A stretch of 40,107 nt of DNA from an uncultured Clostridia bacterium (GCA_947630975.1 CANRJP010000013.1:1-40107), one strand, 5' to 3'; positions 24,617 to 32,934 are shown, counted from the stretch's first letter. Made by a program: numbers and translations. The notes: generated from the sequence alone by a model not told the origin.

Positions 24617-24626
24617 GGCAATACCG
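24614..24626 (+). repeat. Possible solo end of the TTAAGGCAATACC element
   Basis: TAAGGCAATACCG is identical to the first 13 bases of the 178-bp elements after their leading T. No matching right end follows within the gap. It supplies the citrate synthase stop codon, the same relation as at two other copies, so a decayed or truncated insertion is plausible; chance cannot be excluded. Confidence 0.5.
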
Positions 24627-24659
24627 ATAAAATAATTTTCCATATCTTACAACTTTTTC

Positions 24660-24687
24660 TTGCATTTTTATAAAAAGGTGATATAAT
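24660..24687 (+). promoter_or_regulatory. Promoter of pgk-tpiA-gpmI
   Basis: TTGCAT (24660-24665), a 16-base spacer and TATAAT (24682-24687), about 43 bases before the pgk start. It should drive the glycolytic genes and perhaps everything to the S41 protease. Confidence 0.78.
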
Positions 24688-24729
24688 AGGATAAGAGGAA
24701 ACTCAAAAAATATTTATGAGGTGATTCAA

Positions 24730-25920
24730 ATGAGCATGACAAACAAAAAAACCATTGAAGATGTGGCCGTTCAGGGAAAAAGAGTCCTTGTGCGCTGTGA
24801 CTTCAACGTTCCGCTGAAGGAGGGCGCCATCACCGACGACACCAGAATCGTCGCCGCTCTGCCCACCGTTCAGTACCTTATAAACAACGGCGCAAAGGTT
24901 ATCCTTTGCTCTCACCTGGGCAAGCCCAAGGGCCCCGCTCCCGAGTTCTCGCTGGCTCCCGTGGCCGCCCGTCTATCCGAGCTTCTCGGTAAAGATGTAG
25001 TTTTTGCCGCCGACGACAATGTCGTAGGTGAGAACGCTCAAAAGGCCGTGGCCGAAATGAAGGACGGCGACGTTGTTCTTCTGGAGAACACCCGTTACCG
25101 CGCCGAGGAGACCAAGAACGGCGAGGCTCTCAGCAAAGAGTTCTCTTCTCTGGCCGACGTATTCGTTGACGACGCCTTCGGCACCGCTCACAGGGCACAC
25201 TGCTCCAACGTGGGCGTTACCCAGTATGTAAAAGACAGCGTGGCCGGTTACCTCATTCAGAAGGAGATCCAGTATCTCGGCAACGCCGTGAACGCTCCCG
25301 TCCGTCCCCTTGTGGCCGTACTTGGCGGCAGCAAGGTTTCCAGCAAGATCTCCGTTATCGAAAATCTTCTTGACAAGGTCGACAAGCTGCTCATCGGCGG
25401 CGGCATGGCCTACACCTTCATGAAGGCAAAGGGATATGAGGTCGGCGACTCTCTGCTTGAGCCCGACTTTATCGACTACGCCAAGGATATGATGGCAAAG
25501 GCCGGCGACAAGCTGGTTCTGCCCGTTGACACCGTGATCGGCAAGGATTTCGACAACGACACCGAAACAAAGGTTGTTCCCGAGGGCGGCATCGAGGCCG
25601 GGTGGCAGGGTCTCGACATCGGCCCCAAGACCGTGGAGCTCTTCTCCAATATTCTCAAGACCGCCAAGACCGTTGTATGGAACGGCCCCATGGGCGTATT
25701 TGAGATGCCCAACTTCGCCAAGGGCACAAACGCCATCGCTCAAGTGCTGGCAACCCTTGAGGACGCCACTACCGTTATCGGCGGCGGCGACAGCGTCGCG
25801 GCGGTAAATCAGGCCGGTTTGGGCGACAAGATGACCCACATTTCCACCGGCGGCGGCGCCTCCCTCGAATACCTTGAGGGCAAGGATCTGCCGGGCATCG
25901 CGGCTCTCAACGACAAATAA
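24730..25920 (+). CDS. pgk: Phosphoglycerate kinase
   Basis: This glycolytic enzyme makes ATP from 1,3-bisphosphoglycerate and ADP. The chosen ATG 24730 has GAGGTGAT ending five bases upstream; GTG 24721 would lie inside that site, and ATG 24736 is a less likely start (396 residues for the choice made). Motifs: [12 protein letters not shown] near 19-30, [12 protein letters not shown] near 58-69, ENTRYRAEE near 118-126, the hinge region [13 protein letters not shown] near 320-332 and the nucleotide loop GGGDSVAAV near 347-355. Codon use is strongly biased to C-ending codons, as expected for a highly expressed gene. No gapA lies next to it. Confidence 0.97.
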   Translation: MSMTNKKTIEDVAVQGKRVLVRCDFNVPLKEGAITDDTRIVAALPTVQYLINNGAKVILCSHLGKPKGPAPEFSLAPVAARLSELLGKDVVFAADDNVVGENAQKAVAEMKDGDVVLLENTRYRAEETKNGEALSKEFSSLADVFVDDAFGTAHRAHCSNVGVTQYVKDSVAGYLIQKEIQYLGNAVNAPVRPLVAVLGGSKVSSKISVIENLLDKVDKLLIGGGMAYTFMKAKGYEVGDSLLEPDFIDYAKDMMAKAGDKLVLPVDTVIGKDFDNDTETKVVPEGGIEAGWQGLDIGPKTVELFSNILKTAKTVVWNGPMGVFEMPNFAKGTNAIAQVLATLEDATTVIGGGDSVAAVNQAGLGDKMTHISTGGGASLEYLEGKDLPGIAALNDK

Positions 25921-25952
25921 AAGGATCGGGCCGAATTGCCCGTATCACCGTT

Positions 25953-25984
25953 TTCTGCCCCGGGCGGAACAGTCCGGGGCAGAA
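25953..25984 (+). other. GC-rich hairpin between pgk and tpiA
   Basis: Arms 25953-25963 and 25974-25984 pair perfectly over 11 bases (core TGCCCCGG/CCGGGGCA) around a ten-base loop. No T-run follows, so it is better read as an mRNA-stability or processing element that lets pgk and tpiA differ in expression than as a terminator. Confidence 0.6.
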
Positions 25985-26024
25985 TAGCGGCATGACTTAT
26001 ACATCAGCAAGGAGAATAACAGTT

Positions 26025-26777
26025 ATGGGTAAATATATAATTGCGGGAAACTGGAAGATGAACAAGCTTCCCTCCGAGACCTGCGCCTTTGTGAAGGAGG
26101 TGGCCGCCGCGACCGTCGGAGCTCAGTGCGAGGTGGTGTGCTGCACGCCCTTCACCAATTTGGCCGAGGCCGTAAAGGGAGCTCAGGGCACCCATGTTTC
26201 CATCGGCGCCGAGAACCTTCACTTTGAGGACAAGGGCGCCTATACCGGCGAGGTAAGCGCCGATATGCTGCTTGACCTTGGCGTAAAATACGTCATTATC
26301 GGTCACAGCGAGCGGCGTCAGTATTTTGCCGAAACGGACGAAACGGTGAACCTCAAGGTCAAAAAAGCCCTTGAAAAAGGTCTTATCCCCATTCTCTGCG
26401 TGGGCGAAAGCCTCGAGCAGCGTGAGGCCGGCATTACAATGGATCTCATCACTATCCAGATAAAGAAAGCCTTCGCCGGAATTTCCGCCGAAAACGCGGC
26501 AAAAGTGGTTATAGCGTATGAACCCATTTGGGCCATCGGCACCGGCAAGACGGCCACCGCCGAACAGGCCGAGGAGGTCTGCGGCGCTATCCGGGGCGTG
26601 TTGGCCGGGCTTTATGACGAGCCTACCGCCAAAACCGTCACCATTCAGTACGGCGGCAGCATGAACGCCGGCAACGCGGCGGAGCTGCTGGCAAAGCCCA
26701 ACATCGACGGCGGCCTTATCGGCGGAGCTTCGCTGAAATCCGCCGACTTTGCCAAAATAGTTGAGGCAGCAAAATAA
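26025..26777 (+). CDS. tpiA: Triosephosphate isomerase
   Basis: This interconverts dihydroxyacetone phosphate and glyceraldehyde 3-phosphate. ATG 26025 gives [14 protein letters not shown] (250 residues), the standard start, with AAGGAG ten bases upstream. Catalytic residues are seen: Lys12 in GNWKMN, the His in IIGHSERR near 95, the Glu in [11 protein letters not shown] near 166, and the phosphate loop GGSMNAGN and GLIGGASL near the end. It is full length. It lies 104 bases after pgk and 137 before gpmI, each gap holding a hairpin, so the three form one glycolytic cluster. Confidence 0.97.
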   Translation: MGKYIIAGNWKMNKLPSETCAFVKEVAAATVGAQCEVVCCTPFTNLAEAVKGAQGTHVSIGAENLHFEDKGAYTGEVSADMLLDLGVKYVIIGHSERRQYFAETDETVNLKVKKALEKGLIPILCVGESLEQREAGITMDLITIQIKKAFAGISAENAAKVVIAYEPIWAIGTGKTATAEQAEEVCGAIRGVLAGLYDEPTAKTVTIQYGGSMNAGNAAELLAKPNIDGGLIGGASLKSADFAKIVEAAK

Positions 26778-26789
26778 AACAAATATAAG

Positions 26790-26879
26790 GGAGAGCCTGA
26801 CGGCTCTCCCCTTAGTAGTGAGGAGCCGGGAGAAAGGGAATGTTACGGCTGACGGGCCGCGGACGCTTCCCGCTCCTCG
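26790..26879 (+). other. Structured gap between tpiA and gpmI
   Basis: Two stem-loops are visible. One is GGGAGAGCC/GGCTCTCCC at about 26790-26811. The other is longer: GAGGAG at 26820-26825 and CGGGA at 26827-26831 pair with TCCCG at 26868-26872 and CTCCTC at 26873-26878. Neither has a T-run. They probably affect mRNA decay or read-through in the glycolytic transcript. Confidence 0.55.
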
Positions 26880-26914
26880 CTTATGATACAAGCACTCTTT
26901 CAGGAGGAAACAGT

Positions 26915-28438
26915 ATGAGCAAAACCCCTATCGCGTTACTTATAATGGACGGCTACGGCATCAACCCCAATTCCGAGGGCAACTGCGTAATGGCCGCAAA
27001 AAAACCAAATCTCGACAAATATATGGCAACCTGCCCCAACACCATTATTTCCGCCAGCGGCCTTGACGTTGGCCTGCCCGACGGACAGATGGGCAACAGC
27101 GAGGTCGGCCACACCAATATAGGCGCCGGACGGATAGTTTACCAAATGCTGGTAAAAATCTCCAAGGACATTCAGGACGGCTCCATAATGAACAACGGCC
27201 CGTTGAAGGCCGCCATGGAGGCAGCCGCCGAGAGCGGAAAAGCCCTGCACCTTTTCGGCCTGCTCTCCGACGGCGGAGTACACAGCCATCAGGAGCACCT
27301 CTACGGCCTTATCGAAATGGCAAAAAAGCTGGGCGTAAAAAAGGCGTATGTTCACGCTTTTCTGGACGGACGTGACACTCCCCCCACATCGGGCGCGGAT
27401 TACATGGCCCAGCTCGTGAAAAAGATGAATGAGCTCGGTCTCGGCAAGGTGGCTACAATTTCCGGCCGTTACTACGCAATGGACCGTGACAACGCCTGGG
27501 ATCGCGTGGAAAAAGCCTATCATGCTCTTGTGCTCGGCGAGGGTGTTCAGGAGACTGACCCGGTACAGGCCATAAAAAATTCTTATGACAAGGGCGTTAC
27601 CGACGAATTCGTGCTGCCCACCGTTGTCGATGCCGACGGCGTTATAACCGAGGGCGACAGCGTTATCAGCTTCAACTTCCGCCCCGACCGGGCGCGGCAG
27701 ATAACCCGCTCCTTCGTCGACCCCGATTTCACCGGATTTGCCCGTCCGAAGGGCTTCTTCCCGGTAAATTATGTGTGCATGGCCCAGTATGACGCCACAA
27801 TGCCAAACGTCACGGTGGCCTATCCTCCGGAGTCCCTTTCCATGACCTTCGGCGAATACGTCAGCAAGCTTGGCCTCACCCAACTGCGCATAGCCGAGAC
27901 TCAGAAGTACGCCCATGTGACCTTCTTCTTCAACGGAGGCGAGGAAAAGCAGTTCCCCGGCGAGGGCCGCATCCTTATCCCCTCCCCCGACGTTCCCACC
28001 TTCGACCTCAAGCCCGAGATGAGCGCCTACGAGGTAAAGGACGCCGTTATAAAGGAGATCGAGGCCGACAAGTACGACGTTATCATACTCAACTTTGCCA
28101 ACTGCGACATGGTCGGCCACACCGGCATAATTCCGGCGGCTATTAAGGCTGTCGAGGCGGTGGACGACTGCGTGGGTCAGGTGACGGAAGCCGTGCTCAA
28201 AAAGGGCGGCGTGGTGTGCATAACCGCCGACCACGGCAACGCCGACCAACTCATCGACCCGGTGACGAAAGCGCCCTTTACCGCTCACACTACCAACCCC
28301 GTTCCTTTCATCGTTGTGGGCGCGGACTGCGGCCCTCTCCGGGAAGGCGGACGGTTGGCCGACATAGCGCCGACGATGCTCAAGCTCATGGGACTGGAAC
28401 AGCCGGCTGAAATGACCGGTCAAAGTCTGGTAAAATGA
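26915..28438 (+). CDS. gpmI: 2,3-bisphosphoglycerate-independent phosphoglycerate mutase
   Basis: This manganese enzyme interconverts 3- and 2-phosphoglycerate. ATG 26915 (MSKTPIALLIMDGYG, 507 residues) follows AGGAGG at normal distance; the open frame to 26840 upstream is unrelated to the family. The nucleophile Ser62 lies in MGNSEVGHTNIGAGR. Substrate and metal residues are seen in HAFLDGRDTPP, FNFRPDRARQ, NFANCDMVGHTG, TADHGNADQ and TAHTTNPVPF. It is full length and apparently intact. Its TGA overlaps the start of a metallophosphoesterase gene by four bases (ATGA). Confidence 0.97.
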   Translation: MSKTPIALLIMDGYGINPNSEGNCVMAAKKPNLDKYMATCPNTIISASGLDVGLPDGQMGNSEVGHTNIGAGRIVYQMLVKISKDIQDGSIMNNGPLKAAMEAAAESGKALHLFGLLSDGGVHSHQEHLYGLIEMAKKLGVKKAYVHAFLDGRDTPPTSGADYMAQLVKKMNELGLGKVATISGRYYAMDRDNAWDRVEKAYHALVLGEGVQETDPVQAIKNSYDKGVTDEFVLPTVVDADGVITEGDSVISFNFRPDRARQITRSFVDPDFTGFARPKGFFPVNYVCMAQYDATMPNVTVAYPPESLSMTFGEYVSKLGLTQLRIAETQKYAHVTFFFNGGEEKQFPGEGRILIPSPDVPTFDLKPEMSAYEVKDAVIKEIEADKYDVIILNFANCDMVGHTGIIPAAIKAVEAVDDCVGQVTEAVLKKGGVVCITADHGNADQLIDPVTKAPFTAHTTNPVPFIVVGADCGPLREGGRLADIAPTMLKLMGLEQPAEMTGQSLVK

Positions 28439-29313
28439 TAGAAAAATATCTGGAAGCCTTGGCCGGCCGGGCCATTCATCGGGTCTGGCTGGTCAGCGAT
28501 CTCCAGCAGCACGACCCTGACCGGAGCCGCCGCTGTATGTATACGGCGGCGGACGATTTTGCGAGCCTTGGTCTGGAATGCGAAAAGGTATGGTATCTGG
28601 GCGACAGCGTGGAGGGTTCGAACCTCGACAAGCTTCTTGACATGACAAAAATGCAGGAGGAGGTCTTTCTCCGGCTTGGTCTGCCTGTCTGCTACACTCC
28701 CGGCAACCATGACATGGACTACCTTGTCGCCTCCGGAGAGGCTCTTATCCCCTTTCGGGACATGGTGCTCGACCACAAAAAGGACGGCTGGAAAACCACC
28801 GAAAACATAACGGATTTTTACTTCTGGGATAAACTTGGGAGCTTCGACGTTCTGTTTTACGCCGACTGCGCCGCGCCCGACGCCCGCTGGCACTTTTGCC
28901 ACGGGCGGCCCTATGGCGGCGGCTATCCGTATACATATGAGGATTTCCGCCGTTTGGCGGACGAACGGGATAAAAAGACGGCGGTCATAACAGCCGGACA
29001 TTATTCCTATCCGGGCGGCAACCGTGCCACGGAGTATATGGGGGAATTTCTTCCTCTTAAAGACAATGTTAAGCTCCACGTCTACGGTCACGCTCATGTT
29101 GGCGACAAGGTTTGGGCCGGTAAGGATTGGGGACGGCAGATTTGCGGCGTCGACGGCCATACGCTCACTCAGGTCAATATTTCCAGCCTTGAGGTCGGAC
29201 GCGGCAACGCCATCCGCAGCGCTTTTTTAGAGGTGTACGGCGACAGTTCCCTCGCTGTGATTTTCCGCAATCACAGCGTAAAGAAATGGGACAAATTGCT
29301 TGTATTAAATTAA
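28435..29313 (+). CDS. Calcineurin-like metallophosphoesterase, substrate unknown
   Basis: This 292-residue cytoplasmic phosphoesterase has metal motifs in the usual order: SDLQ near residues 21-24, GDSVEGSN near 56-63, GNHD near 87-90, the His in TAGHYSYPG near 185 and GHAH near 217-220. The first motif is normally D-x-H; here the His is replaced by Gln, a variant also known in active members. The start overlaps the gpmI stop (ATGA). No signal peptide is present. Its function is not deducible, and the tight link with gpmI may be only transcriptional. Confidence 0.85.
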   Translation: MIEKYLEALAGRAIHRVWLVSDLQQHDPDRSRRCMYTAADDFASLGLECEKVWYLGDSVEGSNLDKLLDMTKMQEEVFLRLGLPVCYTPGNHDMDYLVASGEALIPFRDMVLDHKKDGWKTTENITDFYFWDKLGSFDVLFYADCAAPDARWHFCHGRPYGGGYPYTYEDFRRLADERDKKTAVITAGHYSYPGGNRATEYMGEFLPLKDNVKLHVYGHAHVGDKVWAGKDWGRQICGVDGHTLTQVNISSLEVGRGNAIRSAFLEVYGDSSLAVIFRNHSVKKWDKLLVLN

Positions 29314-29318
29314 AAACA

Positions 29319-29398
29319 GGGAGTCGGAAACCGGAAATAAATATGCGGCGGCCTCTCTTTTGCGGAGGGCTTGGCTCTTATATTTATTTCTTACTCCC
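29319..29398 (+). other. Imperfect stem-loop before murI
   Basis: GGGAG at 29319-29323 faces CTCCC at 29394-29398. Inside, GAAATAAATAT (29334-29344) pairs perfectly with ATATTTATTTC (29380-29390), and a GCCTC/GAGGGC stem closes the top. There is no T-run. It fills most of the 106-base gap before murI and could be a leader or a partial terminator. Confidence 0.5.
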
Positions 29399-29419
29399 GC
29401 TATTATTGGAGGTATATTC

Positions 29420-30217
29420 ATGGACAATCGCCCTATTGGGGTTTTCGACAGCGGTCTGGGAGGACTGACCGCCGTAAAACAACTGATAAGCGTTATGCCC
29501 GATGAGGATATAGTCTATTTCGGAGATACCGGCCGTGTGCCCTACGGCAACCGCAGCCGGGAAACAATTATTAGATACACGCGGGACGACATCAATTTCC
29601 TGCTTGAGCACAATATTAAACTGATAATAGCCGCCTGCGGCACCGCAAGCAGCGTGGCTCTGCCGTACATAAACGATGTCGGCGTAAAGATAATAGGTGT
29701 GCTTGAACCGGCCTGTCAAGCCGCCCTGAAACGTACAAGAAACGGAAAAATAGGCGTCATCGGCACGGCAGGCACCATAAAAAGCGACAAATATGCCCAG
29801 ATAATCAATTCACTCGACCCTGCGGCGCGGGTTTTCAGCGCGGCTTGCCCAATGTTTGTGCCCATTGTTGAAAACGGTTACGCCAACACGGAGGTTGCAA
29901 GGACAGTCGCCATGGATTACCTGTCCGGCCTGAAAAATGAAGGAGTGGACACACTTATCTTGGGATGCACACATTACCCCTTGCTTGAAGGTGTAATAAG
30001 TGATATAATGGGCGATGGAGTGGAGCTTATATCCTCCGGCAGCGAGGCGGCCCGATACGCAAAAAAACTGCTTGACCGTGAGGGTCTGCTGACTGACCGC
30101 CGCACGGAAGGCCATCGGGAGTTTTATGTTTCCGACGACGTGGAGAGCTTTGTCCAGTTGGGCGGACTGTTCCTGGGCCGGGAAATCGAACTGAACGTCC
30201 ATAGAATGAAATTTTAA
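29420..30217 (+). CDS. murI: Glutamate racemase
   Basis: This makes D-glutamate for peptidoglycan. ATG 29420 gives MDNRPIGVFDSGLGGLT (265 residues), with GGAGG seven bases upstream; the open frame to 29360 upstream is not family sequence. Catalytic residues: Asp10/Ser11 in GVFDSGLGG, the first cysteine in ACGTASS near 74 and the second in LGCTHYPLL near 184. Most racemases have ACNTA in the first motif, so the Asn is Gly here, a change I believe also occurs in other Clostridia. The PYGNRSRETI loop is normal. It lies before the DUF1934 gene. Confidence 0.93.
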   Translation: MDNRPIGVFDSGLGGLTAVKQLISVMPDEDIVYFGDTGRVPYGNRSRETIIRYTRDDINFLLEHNIKLIIAACGTASSVALPYINDVGVKIIGVLEPACQAALKRTRNGKIGVIGTAGTIKSDKYAQIINSLDPAARVFSAACPMFVPIVENGYANTEVARTVAMDYLSGLKNEGVDTLILGCTHYPLLEGVISDIMGDGVELISSGSEAARYAKKLLDREGLLTDRRTEGHREFYVSDDVESFVQLGGLFLGREIELNVHRMKF

Positions 30218-30250
30218 GTTTGTTTTCCACATTTTGGAACGGAGATCATT

Positions 30251-30667
30251 ATGAAACAAGTTTATGTTGAAATAAATGGAAATGTGACATCAAGCGGTGA
30301 AACGGATTCCATGAGCTATTCCACCGAGGGACGTTTCTATAAAAAATCCGGAAAATTTTATATCAACTACCCGGAAGGTGAGCTGCTGGGCAGGGAACAG
30401 TGCAGCACCACCCTCAAGGTGACGCCCGACGGGGTCGTAACTATGCTCCGCAGCGGCGAGACCAACACACGCATGGTGTTTGAAAAAGGCCAATGCCACA
30501 TGAGCTGCTATGAAACGCCTTTCGGCAATCTCACCGTCAGCGTTACCGCTAACGACGTGAAGATCGATATGGGCGAAAACGGCGGACGACTTGATTTGGA
30601 CTACAACCTCACTATCAACAGCACCTCCCACAGCCGCAACCGTTTGAGTATAAATGTGCGCCCATGA
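30251..30667 (+). CDS. DUF1934 family protein (YwiB-like)
   Basis: This 138-residue protein matches the DUF1934/YwiB pattern: a calycin-like beta barrel beginning VYVEINGNVTSSGETDSM, with YEETPFG-like CYETPFGNLTVSV near 96-108 and a DLDYNLTINSTSHSRNRLSI ending (about 115-134), the last typical of the family. Function is unknown. In B. subtilis the homologue ywiB is the neighbour of argS, the arginyl-tRNA synthetase gene. Here the next gene, overlapping by four bases (ATGA), is a core-less ArgRS-like protein, so the link is kept in altered form. ACGGAGATC supplies the ribosome site. Confidence 0.87.
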   Translation: MKQVYVEINGNVTSSGETDSMSYSTEGRFYKKSGKFYINYPEGELLGREQCSTTLKVTPDGVVTMLRSGETNTRMVFEKGQCHMSCYETPFGNLTVSVTANDVKIDMGENGGRLDLDYNLTINSTSHSRNRLSINVRP

Positions 30668-31296
30668 ACACGCGTATTGAAGAGGAAAAATCACGTATAA
30701 GGACGCTCTGCCAAAAGGCTGCCACGGAGCTTTACGGCTTTTGTCCGGAGTTCACCGTTGAACGTCCAAGGGACAGGCGGAACGGCGATTTTGCGTCGTC
30801 CGCGGCTTTGGCTCTCGGCGGAGCTCTTAAGCGCCGCCCATCGTTGATCGCGGCTGAAATGGCCGAAAAAATCACTCTGCGGGACGGCGAATGGCTGGAG
30901 CCGGGTGGAAAGGGTTTTTTGAACTTTCATTTACGTCCGGATTTTTTGCTTAGTTTTCTCGAACCGGCGGCTGAGCTTCCGTACCTTCCCATTCCCGACC
31001 CGGGTTCGCCGGAATTTGACGCCGTTTACCCTTATCACCGGCTGCGAAAGATATTGGAGCTGAGAGGCAGGGCGCCCGAGGGCCGTCAGGATACGGGGCT
31101 GCTGACGTCCCCTTATGAAGTGCGTCTGCTATGGGCGCTGGCGGACGGGAAACGTGACGAGCTGGCTTCGGCGGCCATGGAGTTCTATGACCGAGTGGAG
31201 CTGTCGCCGGACTTCCCTCCTTTGGCGGAGGCACGTTATATTTTGCTTAACAATGCGCTGCGCAAAATGTACTGCGCGGGAAAGGAGCTGTCATGA
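30664..31296 (+). CDS. ArgRS-like protein: N-terminal tRNA-binding domain joined to DALR domain, no catalytic core
   Basis: The product is 210 residues against about 560 for arginyl-tRNA synthetase. Residues 10-95 look like the ArgRS N-terminal domain: VERPRDRRNGDFASSAALALG, an IAAEMAEKI helix, and GKGFLNFHL where ArgRS has GPGFINFFL. After a Pro-rich linker (about 102-117), residues 118-210 resemble the C-terminal DALR anticodon-binding domain (YPYHRLRKIL, SPYEVRLLWALA, ELASAAMEFYDRVEL, ARYILLNNALRKM). The HIGH motif and whole Rossmann core are absent. Both ends overlap neighbours by ATGA, so the frame is kept rather than decayed. It should bind RNA but cannot charge tRNA. An argS remnant or an evolved regulator are the alternatives. 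Confidence 0.78.
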   Translation: MNTRIEEEKSRIRTLCQKAATELYGFCPEFTVERPRDRRNGDFASSAALALGGALKRRPSLIAAEMAEKITLRDGEWLEPGGKGFLNFHLRPDFLLSFLEPAAELPYLPIPDPGSPEFDAVYPYHRLRKILELRGRAPEGRQDTGLLTSPYEVRLLWALADGKRDELASAAMEFYDRVELSPDFPPLAEARYILLNNALRKMYCAGKELS

Positions 31297-32741
31297 AACA
31301 GAAATTTATCTCTCTTATGCTGGCGCTTTTGCTGACGGTAACGCCGACCTTTGCCGAAAACGGAGCCGGCGCCGAAGCGGAAAATAATACGCCGGTCATT
31401 TCCCCCTCCAGGCAGGAAAGCATTATCCGCGAATTTGCTCACACTTTGGCGGACAACTATTATTACGGCGCCACGGATCAGAATATACTTTATAATGTCA
31501 TTTGCGCCACGATTGAGAACGGCGGCGTGTTTGACCTGGACAAAGCCCTTGAAGCCATGATAATAAGCCTCAACGACGATTACGCCGAGTATTACAGCCC
31601 CGACTCCTATGACGAGCAGTCCCAATATTACAGCGCGGAATTTTTCGGAATCGGAGCGGTGCTCACGGTAAAGGACGGCGGCACCGTCATCGATACGGTC
31701 TACACCGGCAGCGCGGCCGATGTTGTGGGACTTAAGCCGGGCGACAAAATAATGCTGGTAGACGGGACGGACACTTCGAATATGCCCCCGGCCCAAACTC
31801 GCCAGCTTCTTGTTGGGGACGAGGGAACCTTTGTGGACATTACCGTACTGCGCGGCGAAGAGCTTATAAACGTCAGAGCCGTCCGCCAAAAGGTGACCGA
31901 AAGCCATTCCACCATGGAATTGCTGGACGGCGGCGTCGCGGTCATCGACATTGACTCTTTCACGGGCTCGCTGGACGGGGAGTTCGACTCATATCTCGAG
32001 GAACTGACCTCCAAGGACATTCGCAAGGTTATCATAGACCTGCGCGACAACGGCGGCGGCGATATAAACGCGGCCATCTCCGTGGCTCAAAAGCTTGTTT
32101 CCGCCGGGTTAATCGCCAAGCTGAAGTATAAGAACGAAGCGAACAACGAAAATATATATTCCGAAAACCTCAACGCTCCCAATTTGGACATTTTGGTGCT
32201 TACCAACGGAATGACGGCCTCGGCCAGCGAATTTCTGGCTATGGCTCTCCGAAGCAGGGGGCGGGCGAAGCTTCTCGGTGAAAAGACCTACGGGAAGGGC
32301 AGTATGCAGATAATGATGCGCACCCCGACGGGCAGCGGACTGAAATTTACCATAGGTGAATTTTATACTCCCAACGACGAGCGCGTCCACACCGTCGGCC
32401 TCACTCCGGACATTCCCGTCAGCAACATCGTCATTCCGGTGGACGAAAGTCAGTTTGCCGAAATCAGGTTGGATAAACTCAATCTGCCCGCCAGCAAAAA
32501 AGGCGTGGAGCAGCGGCTCAACGCTCTCGGCCTTCTTCCGGACAGCGCCGTGGACGGGTACTACGACGCTTATACCGAGGCGGCGGTGCGGATATTCCAG
32601 CAGAACAGAAACATTGAGGTGACCGGTCAGGTGGACTTTTACACAGCTTTCTACCTTAACGACTGGGAATATGACGGCCTGACAAAAATCATCGACGTTC
32701 AGATGGAAAAGGCGCTTGAATACTTCGGGGCAAATAATTAA
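31293..32741 (+). CDS. S41 C-terminal processing peptidase with peptidoglycan-binding domain
   Basis: This exported serine protease of 482 residues has a signal peptide (about 1-21, cut after TFA), a PDZ domain (about 112-198) and a catalytic domain with Ser310 in NGMTASASE and Lys335/Gln339 in KTYGKGSMQ. The spacing of 25 and 29 residues equals that of B. subtilis CtpB (Ser309, Lys334, Gln338). The C terminus (about 395-455) is a PG_binding_1-like repeat, GVEQRLNALGLLP...VDGYYDAYTEAAVRIFQQ, which tethers it to the wall. It overlaps the previous gene by ATGA. Its TAA stop is part of the left end of the 178-bp repeat. Role in sporulation signalling is possible but not shown. Confidence 0.92.
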   Translation: MKQKFISLMLALLLTVTPTFAENGAGAEAENNTPVISPSRQESIIREFAHTLADNYYYGATDQNILYNVICATIENGGVFDLDKALEAMIISLNDDYAEYYSPDSYDEQSQYYSAEFFGIGAVLTVKDGGTVIDTVYTGSAADVVGLKPGDKIMLVDGTDTSNMPPAQTRQLLVGDEGTFVDITVLRGEELINVRAVRQKVTESHSTMELLDGGVAVIDIDSFTGSLDGEFDSYLEELTSKDIRKVIIDLRDNGGGDINAAISVAQKLVSAGLIAKLKYKNEANNENIYSENLNAPNLDILVLTNGMTASASEFLAMALRSRGRAKLLGEKTYGKGSMQIMMRTPTGSGLKFTIGEFYTPNDERVHTVGLTPDIPVSNIVIPVDESQFAEIRLDKLNLPASKKGVEQRLNALGLLPDSAVDGYYDAYTEAAVRIFQQNRNIEVTGQVDFYTAFYLNDWEYDGLTKIIDVQMEKALEYFGANN

Positions 32742-32915
32742 GGCAATACCGCCCAAAGACCGCCAAGGAGCTTTGTACCCGTCTTGCTTGCATCTTTTCC
32801 GACGTTTTTTACGAAAACTCCTTGAAATACGACAGTATTCCGGCGTCGTTTTCGTAATTTCGTCAAAAAATCTGCGGCGAAATACGGGTACAATCTCTGT
32901 GCGGTATTGCCTTAA
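32738..32915 (+). repeat. 178-bp TTAAGGCAATACC inverted-repeat element (MITE-like), copy after the S41 protease gene
   Basis: This is the second full-length copy, same length and orientation as the one at 23031. Right end TGTGCGGTATTGCCTTAA is perfect; the left end reads TTAAGGCAATACCGCCCA, one base different. TA flanks both ends. It supplies the TAA stop of the protease gene and ends 19 bases before the -35 box of the transporter promoter. It may therefore end the first transcript and insulate the next. Confidence 0.9.
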
Positions 32916-32934
32916 AAAATTTTGACAAAACCTA

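Noticed and set aside
26936-28423. 495-codon open frame on the minus strand opposite gpmI
   Set aside because: Antisense shadow of a highly biased, certain gene; the product is Gly/Val/His-rich without motifs and has no ribosome site.
30664-31296. Sequencing frameshift splitting a normal argS
   Set aside because: The upstream and downstream neighbours overlap this frame by four bases on each side, leaving no room for a missing catalytic domain within the window.
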